From: Agathobacter sp. | GTDB lineage: Bacteria; Bacillota; Clostridia; Lachnospirales; Lachnospiraceae | Length of the DNA stretch: 64,000 bases | Reading direction: 5' to 3' | NCBI GenBank assembly: GCA_017409825.1 | Contig: JAFQRZ010000036.1 | Location: forward strand, 1-64,000 | In this document: positions 1-7,916 of the stretch, piece after piece | How the letters are laid out: each line of letters opens with the position of its first letter | How positions within the stretch are numbered: position 1 is the stretch's first letter | Made by a program: the position numbers and the translations under genes | The notes under the pieces: generated by a model | Told to the model about the DNA's origin: nothing | Seen by the model: only the letters and a program-made list of their open reading frames with translations | The model's database searches: none

Positions 1-2
1 CA

Positions 3-137
3 ACAAAGGTATCAATGTCGATTAGTACCTTATCAGTGTTATTATTTGCAATAACCAGAGAATCCTATGCAGTGGCTGTAGTATTTCTGCTATTAGTAAT
101 GAAAGGGATATTACTTTTAAAGTGTGCAAAGGTATAA
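3..137 (+). CDS. C-terminal end of a small membrane protein (5' cut by window edge)
   Basis: An open frame enters from the left edge and stops with TAA at 135-137. Its 44 residues include a long hydrophobic stretch (AVAVVFLLLVMKGILLL) and a short basic tail, as at the end of an integral membrane protein. I do not recognise the family. It could also be a chance frame, because only 44 codons are visible. Confidence 0.4.
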   Translation, partial: TKVSMSISTLSVLLFAITRESYAVAVVFLLLVMKGILLLKCAKV

Positions 138-332
138 GGACACGAAAATTTCAGTCTTGTGGAGAGATTGAAAGCGACAGAAGATTTGAATTTTATGTTG
201 TGAAAAAGATGTCTATTAACTTAGATATCTTTTTTTTTGAAAAAACTATTGAAATTAATTTTTAATTCACTTAGGCTTATTATAGGACGTCCAAATAATA
301 TGATTTTTACTGCTTTACAGGAGGAAGTTTTG

Positions 333-1319
333 ATGAAGAAAGTTTTAGATACTTATTCAAGTAAAAACGATATAAATATAAAACAGATTGTAGCCTATAA
401 AGATAATATACTTGAAATTGAAGAGTATAAAGATGGTTTTAAAAAGGACGATACAATGAATGTAATGAGTGTCACAAAATCTGTAACAGCATTGCTGATA
501 GGTATTGCCATTGACCAAGGTTTGATAAAAAGTGTAGACGACTTTGTGATGGACTATTACAAGGAAACTTACACTCCTAAAAGAGGAGAGCAAACTATAT
601 TTAAAGTTACAATTAAACATTTGCTTACAATGACAGCGCCCTATAAGGGAAAGAGCGAACCTTGGACAAAGGTTTGCACGTCGGAAGATTGGACATTGAC
701 AACATTGGATGTTTTGGGTGGTCGCAAAGGTATCACTAATGAATTCAGATATCACACTCTCGGTGTTCAAATCCTTTTGGGAATTATCAGAATTACAAGT
801 GGTATGAATGTGCTTGATTTTGCTAACGAATATCTTTTTAAGCCTTTAGGGATTGTGGCAAGAAGCAATGCAGGTTGTGAGAGCAAAGATGACCAGTTTG
901 AGTATTTAATGAACAGAAATGACCATGGAAAGGTTTGGTTTTTGGACCCGACAGGTATGCCAACCGCGGGTTGGGGATTATCTCTTTCTGCTTATGAAAT
1001 GGCACAGATAGGATTGATGGTGCTTAATAATGGAGTATATAACAATGCCCGTATTGTAAGTGAGCATTGGATTGAAATGATGACAAAATCCTACATATCT
1101 ACCGATGAGAAATTTGGAAATCAGGATTATGGTTTTTTATGGTGGCTCCCTCACAGAACAAGAGATGTAATTGCCGCTATAGGTGATGGTGGTAATATCA
1201 TTTATGTTGATAGAAAAAATCAAATTGTAGTAGCCATAACTGCACATTTTAAGCCTATGGTTTTTGACAGAGTAGAATATATTGAAAAAAACATTGTTGA
1301 AGCATTAACAGAGAGATAA
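333..1319 (+). CDS. Serine hydrolase of the beta-lactamase / penicillin-binding protein fold (class C-like)
   Basis: The protein is 328 residues, the usual size of beta-lactamase-related serine hydrolases (PF00144). The catalytic SxxK is seen as SVTK near residue 46, a Tyr motif as YHTLG, and a C-terminal GDGGN in place of the KTG/HTG strand. The start is ATG 333, chosen because AGGAGG at 319-324 sits 8 nt upstream; an upstream in-frame TTG at 237 has no ribosome site. No signal peptide is visible, so a cytoplasmic esterase- or peptidase-like role is as likely as beta-lactam hydrolysis. Substrate is unknown. The gene converges on the MATE gene across a shared terminator. Confidence 0.8.
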   Translation: MKKVLDTYSSKNDINIKQIVAYKDNILEIEEYKDGFKKDDTMNVMSVTKSVTALLIGIAIDQGLIKSVDDFVMDYYKETYTPKRGEQTIFKVTIKHLLTMTAPYKGKSEPWTKVCTSEDWTLTTLDVLGGRKGITNEFRYHTLGVQILLGIIRITSGMNVLDFANEYLFKPLGIVARSNAGCESKDDQFEYLMNRNDHGKVWFLDPTGMPTAGWGLSLSAYEMAQIGLMVLNNGVYNNARIVSEHWIEMMTKSYISTDEKFGNQDYGFLWWLPHRTRDVIAAIGDGGNIIYVDRKNQIVVAITAHFKPMVFDRVEYIEKNIVEALTER

Positions 1320-1418
1320 TTTTCAGTTTGTCAGAGCGTCAAATTCCAATTTGTCGAATAGTTTACAACTTAAGAGTTGATAAAAAGCATTACAATGCAT
1401 ATTTTGCAGACTTAGCAA

Positions 1419-1450
1419 CACAGGCTGCTATCAATAACAAGTAGTTGGCG
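1419..1450. repeat. Decayed fragment of the dispersed intergenic repeat (copy A)
   Basis: The stretch carries the core CAGGCTGCTATCAATAACAA followed by GTAG, which recurs near 3665, 7176 and 11542. Only about 30 bp match, so this is a remnant of the fuller element at 7094-7288 and 11458-11653. The rest of 1320-1495 holds no gene that I can see. Confidence 0.55.
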
Positions 1451-1495
1451 CTTATCTATATGATTTAGTGTAAAGAATATAGTGAGTTGAAATTC

Positions 1496-1537
1496 AAAGG
1501 CTCCATATCAATCAGAAATGGTTGATATGGAGCCTTT
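1496..1537. terminator. Bidirectional terminator between hydrolase and MATE genes
   Basis: A perfect 16-bp inverted repeat (arms 1496-1511 and 1522-1537) starts with AAAGG and ends with CCTTT. Read either way it gives a GC-rich stem with a T-rich tail, so it can end both the rightward hydrolase transcript and the leftward MATE transcript. Confidence 0.85.
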
Positions 1538-1542
1538 ATAGT

Positions 1543-2892
1543 CTAATCATTATTTTGGGGTGCAAATAGTTTTTGTCGATAAAGAATCACAAGAACCAGA
1601 ACGGAAGTTATTAAGTCTGTGATTGGCTGGGCAAGGAGAATACCCTTAAATTTGAAGAAGAAGGTACCTATCATCAGGATTGGAATGAATAAGAGTCCCT
1701 GTCTGCTTAAAGTTGAAATTAAAGTGGCTTTTCCGTTGCCAGTAGCCTGAAATACACAGGTAGTTATTAGGATGATTGCACTACAAGCAATACCTAATAG
1801 CTGACAGCGTAATATGAGAGCACCATTTGTTATGATTTTACTGTCATTCATAAAAAAAGAAATGAGAGTCGGTGCAAATATTGCCATAATCGAAGCACAT
1901 ATGAGAGAGAGACTAATCTCAAAGGTATAAAGGAACTTTAAGATTTTTTTCAATCGTTCATAATTTTTTCGTCCATAATTGTATCCAATTAGTGGTAAAG
2001 AGGAAAAGGAACAGGATACCAAAAGCATGGTAGAAATCATTGTGCATCTTCCGGCGATGCTCCATGCTGCAATTACATCATTCCCAAAAGGAACGAGAGT
2101 GCGGTTGGTTATGGTCATTGCAAAGCTGTTCATTACATTGTTTAAAGCAGCAGGAATACCGACAGAAAATACATTTTTTATATCATTCGTGCTTAGTTTA
2201 AAATATTTGTAATGTATACTAATCCAACTTGTCTTTTTATAAAAGAACGCATAAGTAACAAGTGAAACAATATTTGCAATTACGGTTGCAATCGCAGCAC
2301 CGGATGCACCCATGTCAAAACCAAAAATGAAAATAGGATCTAATACAATATTTGTAACCGAACCGGCTATAGAACCAATCATTGAGGAAGTTGCCAAGCC
2401 TTCGGTACGAAGCAGATTCATAGGTGTATTGCAGGCTAAGATAAAAGGTGCTCCAAGAACAATGTAAGTATAATAATCCGATGCATGTGAATAGGTATTG
2501 GCATCTGTTCCAAGCAATATCAGCAGAGGTTCTTTTAATAGAAAAAGTAAAAAAGCAAATATAATACCTAAAATAAATGCACCATAAAAGCATAATGCAC
2601 TGATACGTTTGGTGTCTTCTTTTTGTTTCTGTCCCATAAGTCTTGAAACCATGGAACTTCCTCCGACTCCAAATATATCACCCAGAGCAATCATAATCAT
2701 GAATACAGGAGATACAAGAGCAACACCAGCTACCATATCAGCGTTGTCAGTACTGGCAATAAACCATGTATCTGCCAAATTATATAGAAGCATGATTATT
2801 TTTCCAAATACGGATGGTAGTGCCAATGCAAAAAATGCTTTTGGAATAGGTGCTGATTCAAAGATTTCGGTTTTTGAGATAGTATTTGACAT
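1543..2892 (-). CDS. MATE family multidrug / organic cation efflux transporter
   Basis: The protein is 449 residues with about 12 hydrophobic segments and the MATE family layout (PF01554): an N-terminal LALPSVFGKIIMLLYNLADT helix and the repeated half near residue 240 (SVGIPAALNNVMNSFAMTI). It should be an inner-membrane Na+- or H+-coupled exporter of drugs or metabolites. On its own strand an AAAGGTAG ribosome site lies about 8 nt before the ATG. It is divergent from the Crp-like regulator at 2981, 90 bp away, so that regulator is the likely controller. Substrate cannot be read from sequence. Confidence 0.9.
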   Translation of the reverse strand: MSNTISKTEIFESAPIPKAFFALALPSVFGKIIMLLYNLADTWFIASTDNADMVAGVALVSPVFMIMIALGDIFGVGGSSMVSRLMGQKQKEDTKRISALCFYGAFILGIIFAFLLFLLKEPLLILLGTDANTYSHASDYYTYIVLGAPFILACNTPMNLLRTEGLATSSMIGSIAGSVTNIVLDPIFIFGFDMGASGAAIATVIANIVSLVTYAFFYKKTSWISIHYKYFKLSTNDIKNVFSVGIPAALNNVMNSFAMTITNRTLVPFGNDVIAAWSIAGRCTMISTMLLVSCSFSSLPLIGYNYGRKNYERLKKILKFLYTFEISLSLICASIMAIFAPTLISFFMNDSKIITNGALILRCQLLGIACSAIILITTCVFQATGNGKATLISTLSRQGLLFIPILMIGTFFFKFKGILLAQPITDLITSVLVLVILYRQKLFAPQNND

Positions 2893-2980
2893 TTCTTAAT
2901 CTACCTTTCTTTTTGGTATAAAATATAATATACTATTCATAAAAAATAAGTATATGACGCATGTCACAAAAGAGGAACTA

Positions 2981-3601
2981 ATGAAAGAAGTTTTCGATGA
3001 ACAGTTAAAAAGCAAATATATGAAAAAATATCAGATTGAAAAGATATTTGATACACCTGACTTGAAATTTCAGGTTATAAAATATGAAGCAGGTGAATTT
3101 ATGAGTAGTAAACGTTCTCCGCTAAAATATCTTAAATTCATCGTAAAGGGAACATGGGATATTTACTCTATGGATAAAGAGGGAAAGACACATTTATTAA
3201 AACATGCAGATGCATTTACAATAATGGGAGATGTGGAATTTTTTAGTGGAATAGAGACGGGAAATTTACAGAAAGCATGTGAAGAAGTGATTTCTATTGA
3301 ATTATCTATGGATAAGTATAAGCACATGCTCTTACAAGACAACGCATTTCTTCGTTTTTTATGTCGTAGCATGACACAAAAACTTATTAATACAACGAAT
3401 GATATGATGATGCATGACAGACTGGAAGAACAGTTAATCCAATATATGCGTTATGAGTGTGAGGATGGTTACTTGACTTGTATAGAAGAAGCTGCGTTTC
3501 GATTAAACCACAGCAGAAGACAGTTACATCGAGTATTGAAGAAATTAACAGAGAATCATGTGATATGCAAAGAAAGCCGTGGATGTTATAGATTGTTATA
3601 A
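2981..3601 (+). CDS. Crp/Fnr-family transcriptional regulator (YeiL-like)
   Basis: The protein is 206 residues. An N-terminal cyclic-nucleotide-binding-like beta-roll (about 30-130) is followed by a C-terminal winged helix with AAFRLNHSRRQLHRVLKKL as recognition region. No Cys cluster of an Fnr iron-sulfur sensor is seen. The start is ATG 2981, behind AGAGGA at 2971-2976; an in-frame ATG at 2954 lacks a ribosome site but would add nine residues. The intergenic AT-rich stretch 2900-2950 probably holds both divergent promoters. Divergence from the MATE gene suggests that it regulates efflux. Effector unknown. Confidence 0.82.
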   Translation: MKEVFDEQLKSKYMKKYQIEKIFDTPDLKFQVIKYEAGEFMSSKRSPLKYLKFIVKGTWDIYSMDKEGKTHLLKHADAFTIMGDVEFFSGIETGNLQKACEEVISIELSMDKYKHMLLQDNAFLRFLCRSMTQKLINTTNDMMMHDRLEEQLIQYMRYECEDGYLTCIEEAAFRLNHSRRQLHRVLKKLTENHVICKESRGCYRLL

Positions 3602-3649
3602 TTAAAAATGCTCAAAGTTAGTTTTGAAATTATAGTTCATCACTCACCT

Positions 3650-3810
3650 GTGTACCACGGTGACACAGGCTGCTATCAATAACAAGTAGAGCGATCGCTA
3701 GACTATCAGCCCCAAGATGTGTCTTGGGGCTGTGTGCAAAAGTGCCACAAAGCCATGGGAGACATGGAGTTGTGGGGAAAAAGCGATTGGGTTTTCAAGA
3801 TAATCTTTAT
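3650..3810. repeat. Dispersed intergenic repeat, rearranged copy B
   Basis: The core CAGGCTGCTATCAATAACAA at 3665-3684 is followed by AGCGATCGCT and a perfect hairpin CAGCCCCAAGA (3707-3717) with TCTTGGGGCTG (3722-3732). Downstream, CCATGGGAGACATGGAGTTG and a following GGGAAAAAGCGAT-like tract match the region just right of copy C (7308-7345). On the minus strand the small reading frame seen in copies C and D is broken by a stop, so this copy is decayed. Confidence 0.65.
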
Positions 3811-3827
3811 TTGAGCGACGTATGAAG

Positions 3828-3855
3828 TTGTTACTTAAGATAGATGTGGTATAAT
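3828..3855 (+). promoter_or_regulatory. Sigma-A promoter for the GNAT gene
   Basis: TTGTTA at 3828-3833 and TATAAT at 3850-3855 are 16 bp apart, with a TGG extended -10 element directly before TATAAT. The start codon of the acetyltransferase follows 37 nt downstream. Confidence 0.6.
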
Positions 3856-3891
3856 TGAGAAGGTAGATTAGAGGTTGTGGAGGTAATCATA

Positions 3892-4368
3892 GTGGGATTT
3901 TATAGTGTAAGAAGATTTGAAAATAGTGATGCAAATGAGGTATCTGAATTAATTATTAAGACTTTGAGAACCACAAATATTAAAGATTATTCAACAGAGT
4001 ATATTGAGAATGATGTGAAAAGGTTTATTCCCAAAGGTGTAATTGAAAGGGCTGGCTGGACACATTTTTATGTTGTTTGTGATAAAGCGTGTATTGTAGG
4101 TTGTGGAGCAATTGGTTCGTATTGGGGGAAAGAAGATGAAAGTAGCTTGTTTAACATATTTGTTTTGCCAGAGTATCAAGGTAAGGGTGTTGGTAGAATG
4201 ATAATGGAAACATTGGAAAATGACGAATATTTTTTAAGAGCAAAGCGTGTGGAAATTCCGGCTTCAATTACAGCGTGTGAATTCTATAAAAAAATGGGTT
4301 ATACATATAAGAATGGTATTGATGTTGTCGATGAAGAACAATTGTTTCGTTTAGAGAAATTTAGATAA
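3892..4368 (+). CDS. GNAT family N-acetyltransferase
   Basis: The protein is 158 residues with the GNAT fold. The acetyl-CoA-binding loop is visible as PEYQGKGVGRMIME (Q/RxxGxG/A motif, near residue 95), and the C-terminal strand SITACEFYKKMGY fits motif B. It should transfer an acetyl group from acetyl-CoA to an amine; the acceptor cannot be told. The start is GTG 3892, because GGAGG at 3879-3883 lies 8 nt before it; an in-frame GTG at 3877 overlaps that site. It has its own promoter and stands as the first of three small unrelated genes running rightward. Confidence 0.85.
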   Translation: MGFYSVRRFENSDANEVSELIIKTLRTTNIKDYSTEYIENDVKRFIPKGVIERAGWTHFYVVCDKACIVGCGAIGSYWGKEDESSLFNIFVLPEYQGKGVGRMIMETLENDEYFLRAKRVEIPASITACEFYKKMGYTYKNGIDVVDEEQLFRLEKFR

Positions 4369-4415
4369 AATCCAATTTGTAAAACAGTTAGATAAATTTG
4401 AATTTCGAGGTACTT

Positions 4416-5231
4416 ATGATTCGTAAATTATATCCTTATGGGAAGAAAAAAGCATTTAATGTTACATATGATGATGGTGTCCTACAAGATATTCGTTTTG
4501 TAGAATTATTGAATCAATATCAGCTAAAGGGTACTTTTAATCTCAATTCATTATTAATGGAAACAGAGTTTGAATGGACGCACGAAAGCGGTTGTGTTGT
4601 TAAAAGACTAAAAATAGATGATATTCAATCTCTTTATACGGGTCATGAAATTGCAAGCCATACATTGACTCATCCGTATATGGACAGTCTTACGAAAGAA
4701 GAAATCCTATATGAATTGTCAAAGGACAAAGCTAATCTTGAGAGGATATTTGGCAAAGAAGTTAAAGGTTTTGCTGTTCCGTTTGATTATTACAGTGAGC
4801 TGATAGAGAAGTGCGTGAAAGAATGTGGTTTTGAATATGCACGCATATCAGAAGAAAGTTATTCATTCAGTCCAGAGAATGACTTCTATAAATGGCGAGC
4901 AACGATTTTTCATTGTGACGGTAAACTTGAAGACTTAGTGCAACAGTTCGTTGAAACCGATGAAGAGCTTGCAATGTTTCAGATAGTTGGTCACACATAT
5001 GACCTTGATATTGAAAATAAGTGGAATATTATAGAAAATGTATTTGAAGTAATTAGTGAACAAAATGATATGCTTCCTATGACGACGATTGAAATAATTG
5101 CCTATCTTAAAGCGATGAATAAAGTTGAAATCACAAACGAATATATTCAAAACAATAGTGAAAAAAGTTTATGGTTTTCCATCGATAATGTTATATGTGA
5201 AGTAAAAGCGAATGAGAAGTATATTCTGTAA
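4416..5231 (+). CDS. NodB-type polysaccharide deacetylase (carbohydrate esterase 4)
   Basis: The protein is 271 residues. TYDDG at residues 17-21 supplies the catalytic base and metal Asp, and SHTLTHP (about 80-86) supplies the metal-binding His pair of the D-H-H triad of CE4 enzymes (PF01522). A C-terminal extension of about 50 residues is not assigned. No signal peptide is seen, so it acts in the cytoplasm or on an imported sugar, unlike secreted peptidoglycan deacetylases. The start is ATG 4416 behind GAGG at 4407-4410. It follows the GNAT gene after 47 nt. Confidence 0.85.
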   Translation: MIRKLYPYGKKKAFNVTYDDGVLQDIRFVELLNQYQLKGTFNLNSLLMETEFEWTHESGCVVKRLKIDDIQSLYTGHEIASHTLTHPYMDSLTKEEILYELSKDKANLERIFGKEVKGFAVPFDYYSELIEKCVKECGFEYARISEESYSFSPENDFYKWRATIFHCDGKLEDLVQQFVETDEELAMFQIVGHTYDLDIENKWNIIENVFEVISEQNDMLPMTTIEIIAYLKAMNKVEITNEYIQNNSEKSLWFSIDNVICEVKANEKYIL

Positions 5232-5262
5232 TTACAGATGTAGATAATGGAGAAGAATTAGA

Positions 5263-5802
5263 ATGAATAATGTTGATAGAAAGTCTCAGGCAGACCGTAT
5301 ATTATATGAATTTGGCTTGTTAAAGAAGTTAGAAGAATTGGGAGTGCCTCACATCATTGGAAGTTATCGAATGGATATGATGGCATGGAATGACTTGGAT
5401 ATTGATATTGAGAATGCTGATATGTCATTAGACAAGTTGTATGAATTGTCTTCCTTCATTTTAAATACATTTCATCCAACATGGTATGAAGCAAAAGAAG
5501 AAATAAATGAAGAAGGGAAATTAGTTTGGTTCCATGGTTTTGAAATTATGATAACAGGAGAGCTGTGGAATATTGATTTGTGGTTCTTTGATAAGGAAAC
5601 TATTGTAAATGCTGAAAAGTATTGTGATGATATTGCTCTGAGAGCAAGTGAAATTCAAAAAGAAAGAATTATTCGGATAAAAGAGGAATTAATTGCTAGA
5701 AATCTGTATTCATTTGAAAAGTATAAAAGCCTTGATGTATATAAGGCAGTTTTGGAAAAAGATGTAGAGGATGTAGAAGAATTTTTGGAGCTATACAGTT
5801 AA
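5263..5802 (+). CDS. Nucleotidyltransferase-fold protein
   Basis: The protein is 179 residues. GS at 33-34, then Asp44 and Asp46, give the GSx10DxD signature of the polymerase-beta nucleotidyltransferase superfamily, which includes aminoglycoside nucleotidyltransferases and MNT toxins/antitoxins. The remainder (WNIDLWFFDKETI) carries a further acidic strand that could be the third carboxylate. No HEPN partner lies next to it, so a toxin-antitoxin role is not supported. Substrate unknown. It follows the deacetylase after 31 nt. Confidence 0.7.
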   Translation: MNNVDRKSQADRILYEFGLLKKLEELGVPHIIGSYRMDMMAWNDLDIDIENADMSLDKLYELSSFILNTFHPTWYEAKEEINEEGKLVWFHGFEIMITGELWNIDLWFFDKETIVNAEKYCDDIALRASEIQKERIIRIKEELIARNLYSFEKYKSLDVYKAVLEKDVEDVEEFLELYS

Positions 5803-5811
5803 AGGAGTAAA

Positions 5812-5892
5812 ATGTGTATGAACGACATGCAGATGTGTCAAAAGAAGATTGACACACCTGTATATTTTTGCTATAATAGTGTCAATAAATAA
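5812..5892 (+). other. Small reading frame with strong ribosome site running through the next promoter
   Basis: AAAGGAG at 5801-5807 precedes ATG 5812, which opens 26 codons ending at TAA 5890-5892. The frame begins MCMNDMQ, much like the spurious start (ATG TGT ATG AAT) of the HTH antitoxin at 7449. It crosses the inverted repeat and the promoter of the HTH gene at 5910. It may be what remains of a gene start interrupted by that module, or a leader. Confidence 0.25.
5830..5877 (+). promoter_or_regulatory. Promoter with 12-bp inverted repeat over the -35 box (HTH module copy 1)
   Basis: TTGACA 5849-5854 and TATAAT 5872-5877 are 17 bp apart. The -35 box forms part of an inverted repeat: CAGATGTGTCAA 5830-5841 and TTGACACACCTG 5849-5860, 7 nt apart, one mismatch. 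The same layout is found at 10251-10298. It is probably an autoregulatory operator. Confidence 0.75.
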
Positions 5893-5909
5893 ATGGCATA
5901 GAGGTTGTT

Positions 5910-6182
5910 ATGATTACCACATTAGAAGAAGCATTAAATCGTATCGCTGAATTAGAATCAGAGAACCAGACATTACGCGAAGAATTAAAGCGATATAAGA
6001 ATATTACACCAGCCGGTCGTCGGAAGCATGACGAGACATGGATGGCATCGTATAATGACTTTGTTGTGAAGTATGAAGCGGGCATGTCTATTATGGAAAT
6101 CGTTAATATGGGCGAGATTAGTAGAAGAACAGCATATAGGTACAAGGCATATTATGATGAAATAAATAACAAAATGAGGTGA
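5910..6182 (+). CDS. Small coiled-coil / resolvase-type HTH protein, paralog 1
   Basis: The protein is 90 residues. Residues 1-30 form a heptad-rich coiled coil (LEEALNRIAELESENQTLRE), a basic linker PAGRRKHD follows, and residues 45-85 look like the C-terminal helix-turn-helix of serine recombinases (YEAGMSIMEIVNMGEISRRT, then AYRYKAYYDE). It is probably a dimeric DNA-binding protein without a catalytic domain. The inverted repeat over its promoter suggests autorepression. A near-identical paralog is encoded at 10331, in front of the ToxIN-like locus. Confidence 0.75.
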   Translation: MITTLEEALNRIAELESENQTLREELKRYKNITPAGRRKHDETWMASYNDFVVKYEAGMSIMEIVNMGEISRRTAYRYKAYYDEINNKMR

Positions 6183-6221
6183 GCTCTAAAGTGCTGTGTT
6201 CTGCAATAGGGGAGGCATTAG

Positions 6222-7070
6222 ATGCAGAAAAATAAAATTATTACAGTTCAGAATTTACCCATTACAATTTCAAAAGAAGATATAGATGACTACATTTGTA
6301 TTACGGATATTGCAGCTGCAAAATCGGATGAGTCAAGAGCGGCAGATGTTGTGCGTAATTGGCTTAGAAATAGAAGAACTCTTGAGTTTTTGTCTACTTG
6401 GGAGGAAATATATAATCCAAATTTTAAAGTGTTCGAATCTGAACACTTTAAAAAACAGGCGGGATTATTGACTTTTACACCAAGTGTATCAGAGTGGGTG
6501 GAACAGACAGATGCAATAGGTATTTTCGTAAAAAAAGGACGTTATGGTGGTACATATGCCCATAAGGATATTGCGTTTGAGTTTGCTTCAGCCATCAGTC
6601 CAGTTTTTAAATTATATTTGATAAAAGAATTTCAACGATTAAAAGAAGAAGAAAACAATCTTAAGAAGTTAGAATGGGATGCAAAGAGATTTTTATCCAA
6701 GAATAATTATTTGATTCAAACGGATGCAATCAAGAACTATATTATTCCTAATTGTGATTATAGAGATAACTTACAATGGTTACCTTATGCAGAGGAAGCC
6801 GATTTGCTGAATGTAGCATTATTTGGGTTTACTGCAAAAGCATGGAGAGAAAGCAATCCAGAACTTGCAAAAAGTAGTAATGTAAGAGATTATGCTACGA
6901 TTAACGAACTTACAGTTCTTTCAAATCTTGAAACTCATAATGCACAGATGATTCGTGAAGGAAAATCAAAAGAAGAAAGGTTTCAAATTTTAAAAGAGAT
7001 TGCAGATTATCAGATGCAAATTTTGTCTGTGGCGGATAAAATAGTACATATTGAGGAGAGTAATGTGTAA
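6222..7070 (+). CDS. KilA-N domain protein
   Basis: The protein is 282 residues. Residues about 20-135 match the KilA-N DNA-binding domain (PF04383) of phage and plasmid proteins: DDYICITDIAAAK near the N-terminus, VVRNWLRNRRTLEFLSTWEE, and the core GRYGGTYAHKDIAFEFASAI. The C-terminal half is helical and unassigned. KilA-N proteins are common cargo of prophages and mobile regions, and none of the usual phage neighbours is present, so this is an isolated accessory gene. It begins 39 nt after the HTH gene and may share its transcript. A GGGGAGG-like site precedes the ATG. Confidence 0.85.
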   Translation: MQKNKIITVQNLPITISKEDIDDYICITDIAAAKSDESRAADVVRNWLRNRRTLEFLSTWEEIYNPNFKVFESEHFKKQAGLLTFTPSVSEWVEQTDAIGIFVKKGRYGGTYAHKDIAFEFASAISPVFKLYLIKEFQRLKEEENNLKKLEWDAKRFLSKNNYLIQTDAIKNYIIPNCDYRDNLQWLPYAEEADLLNVALFGFTAKAWRESNPELAKSSNVRDYATINELTVLSNLETHNAQMIREGKSKEERFQILKEIADYQMQILSVADKIVHIEESNV

Positions 7071-7093
7071 ATAAAACCATCAGCGGAAGTCTC

Positions 7094-7288
7094 GTCTTGC
7101 CATGTTTTACATAGCTTCCATCGAGAAACAGGGTTCCTTACTCCCGAGATAGCTATCCCTCTTTAGTGTGCCTCCCAGGCTGCAATCAATAATAAGTAGA
7201 GAGATCGCTTGACTAACAGCCCCGCTAACATATGTAAAATATCAAATCTCCTGTTCAAACCGCAACGGTTAGGGCAGGAGATTTTTTT
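7094..7288. repeat. Dispersed intergenic repeat, full copy C (about 195 bp)
   Basis: This fills most of the 7071-7448 gap. It matches 11458-11653 along its whole length, with a core of about 95 bp far better conserved than the flanks. It holds AGGCTGCAATCAATAATAAG, a GGCTG...CAGCC pair, and a right-end hairpin AAATCTCCTG (7244-7253) with CAGGAGATTT (7275-7284) plus seven T residues, which should terminate rightward transcripts such as that of the KilA-N gene. On the minus strand, 7163-7231 encodes 22 residues with a hydrophobic LYLLLIAAWEA segment; this frame also exists in copy D. Confidence 0.75.
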
Positions 7289-7388
7289 GTGGGGGAAAGT
7301 GCCAGGAGTCCATGGGAGACATGGAGTTGTGGAGAAAAAGCAATCGGGGTTTTGAAATAAGTGTTAGTAACAGAATGAATTATCTTAG

Positions 7389-7438
7389 TTGTTTTTTTGT
7401 GAAAAATGTGCAATAATAGTATCATAAGAGATACTATT
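7389..7438 (+). promoter_or_regulatory. Promoter and operator of the HTH/zeta toxin-antitoxin pair
   Basis: TTGTTT 7389-7394 and AATAAT 7412-7417 are 17 bp apart. A perfect 9-bp inverted repeat, AATAGTATC (7415-7423) and GATACTATT (7430-7438) with 6 nt between, covers the transcription start just before the ribosome site. This is the expected operator for autorepression by the HTH antitoxin. Confidence 0.7.
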
Positions 7439-7454
7439 TGTAAGGAGGATGTGT

Positions 7455-7916
7455 ATGAATAATGTGGATTATATAGTTAGCACAGAAACTGGTGATATTT
7501 TAATAGAAAAAGATTCAAAACGAATTACGGATGATATTGTGGATCAATTAGTTGCATACCGCAAAAAACTTAAATTAACACAGCAGGATATTGCAGATGC
7601 AACCGGTATGAAAAGAGCCAATATAGCAAGAATTGAGTTGAAAAAAAATGAAGCAGCACTAGATAGTCTTGTTCGATATGCAAGAAGTATGGAGCTAGAT
7701 TTGTCGGTGGAATTAGTGAGTGTACAGGAGAATATGGTGAGAGAAAAAATCCAGTATGGAAATGTATATGAAGAAATCAAGAATCTTCAGCCACAAGACA
7801 CATTGCAGTTACTGTTGAATGCGAAAACTGAGGATGAAAAGAATTTTTATGAATTAATCGGAGATTTTCTACTTCAGGTGAAACAACGAGAAGTTGTGGG
7901 AAGGAATTTATTCTAG
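7455..7916 (+). CDS. XRE-type HTH antitoxin
   Basis: The protein is 153 residues. An HTH_3 domain occupies about residues 27-80 (LKLTQQDIADATGMKRANIA as helices 2-3), followed by a helical C-terminal part likely to bind the kinase toxin. The start is ATG 7455, 6 nt behind AAGGAGG at 7442-7448; the ATG at 7449 directly abuts that site. Its stop overlaps the start of the zeta-like gene by one base, typical of toxin-antitoxin translational coupling. The palindrome at 7415-7438 is its probable binding site. Confidence 0.8.
   Translation: MNNVDYIVSTETGDILIEKDSKRITDDIVDQLVAYRKKLKLTQQDIADATGMKRANIARIELKKNEAALDSLVRYARSMELDLSVELVSVQENMVREKIQYGNVYEEIKNLQPQDTLQLLLNAKTEDEKNFYELIGDFLLQVKQREVVGRNLF

Larger units (their letters stand above)
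5830..6182 (+). repeat. 353-bp duplicated module (copy 1) : operator/promoter plus HTH gene
   Basis: The stretch matches 10251-10603 with no gap: inverted repeat, promoter, start and stop all sit at a constant offset of 4421 bp. Similarity begins at the inverted repeat and ends at the stop codon; flanks are unrelated. No terminal repeats or target duplications were seen beyond the inverted repeat itself. Confidence 0.8.

Noticed and set aside
237..332. N-terminal extension of the serine hydrolase from TTG 237
   Set aside because: No ribosome site before 237, whereas AGGAGG stands 8 nt before ATG 333 inside that extension.
3707..3732. Perfect 11-bp hairpin CAGCCCCAAGA/TCTTGGGGCTG as a terminator
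   Set aside because: No T run follows on either strand. I treat it as part of the rearranged repeat copy B.
7222..7274. Possible integron attC site in repeat C (CGCTAAC ... GTTAGGG)
   Set aside because: The ends come close to the attC R-box consensus but miss it at conserved positions, the internal stem carries a T-tailed terminator, and no integrase is present. The cassette-like gene order keeps it a weak idea only.
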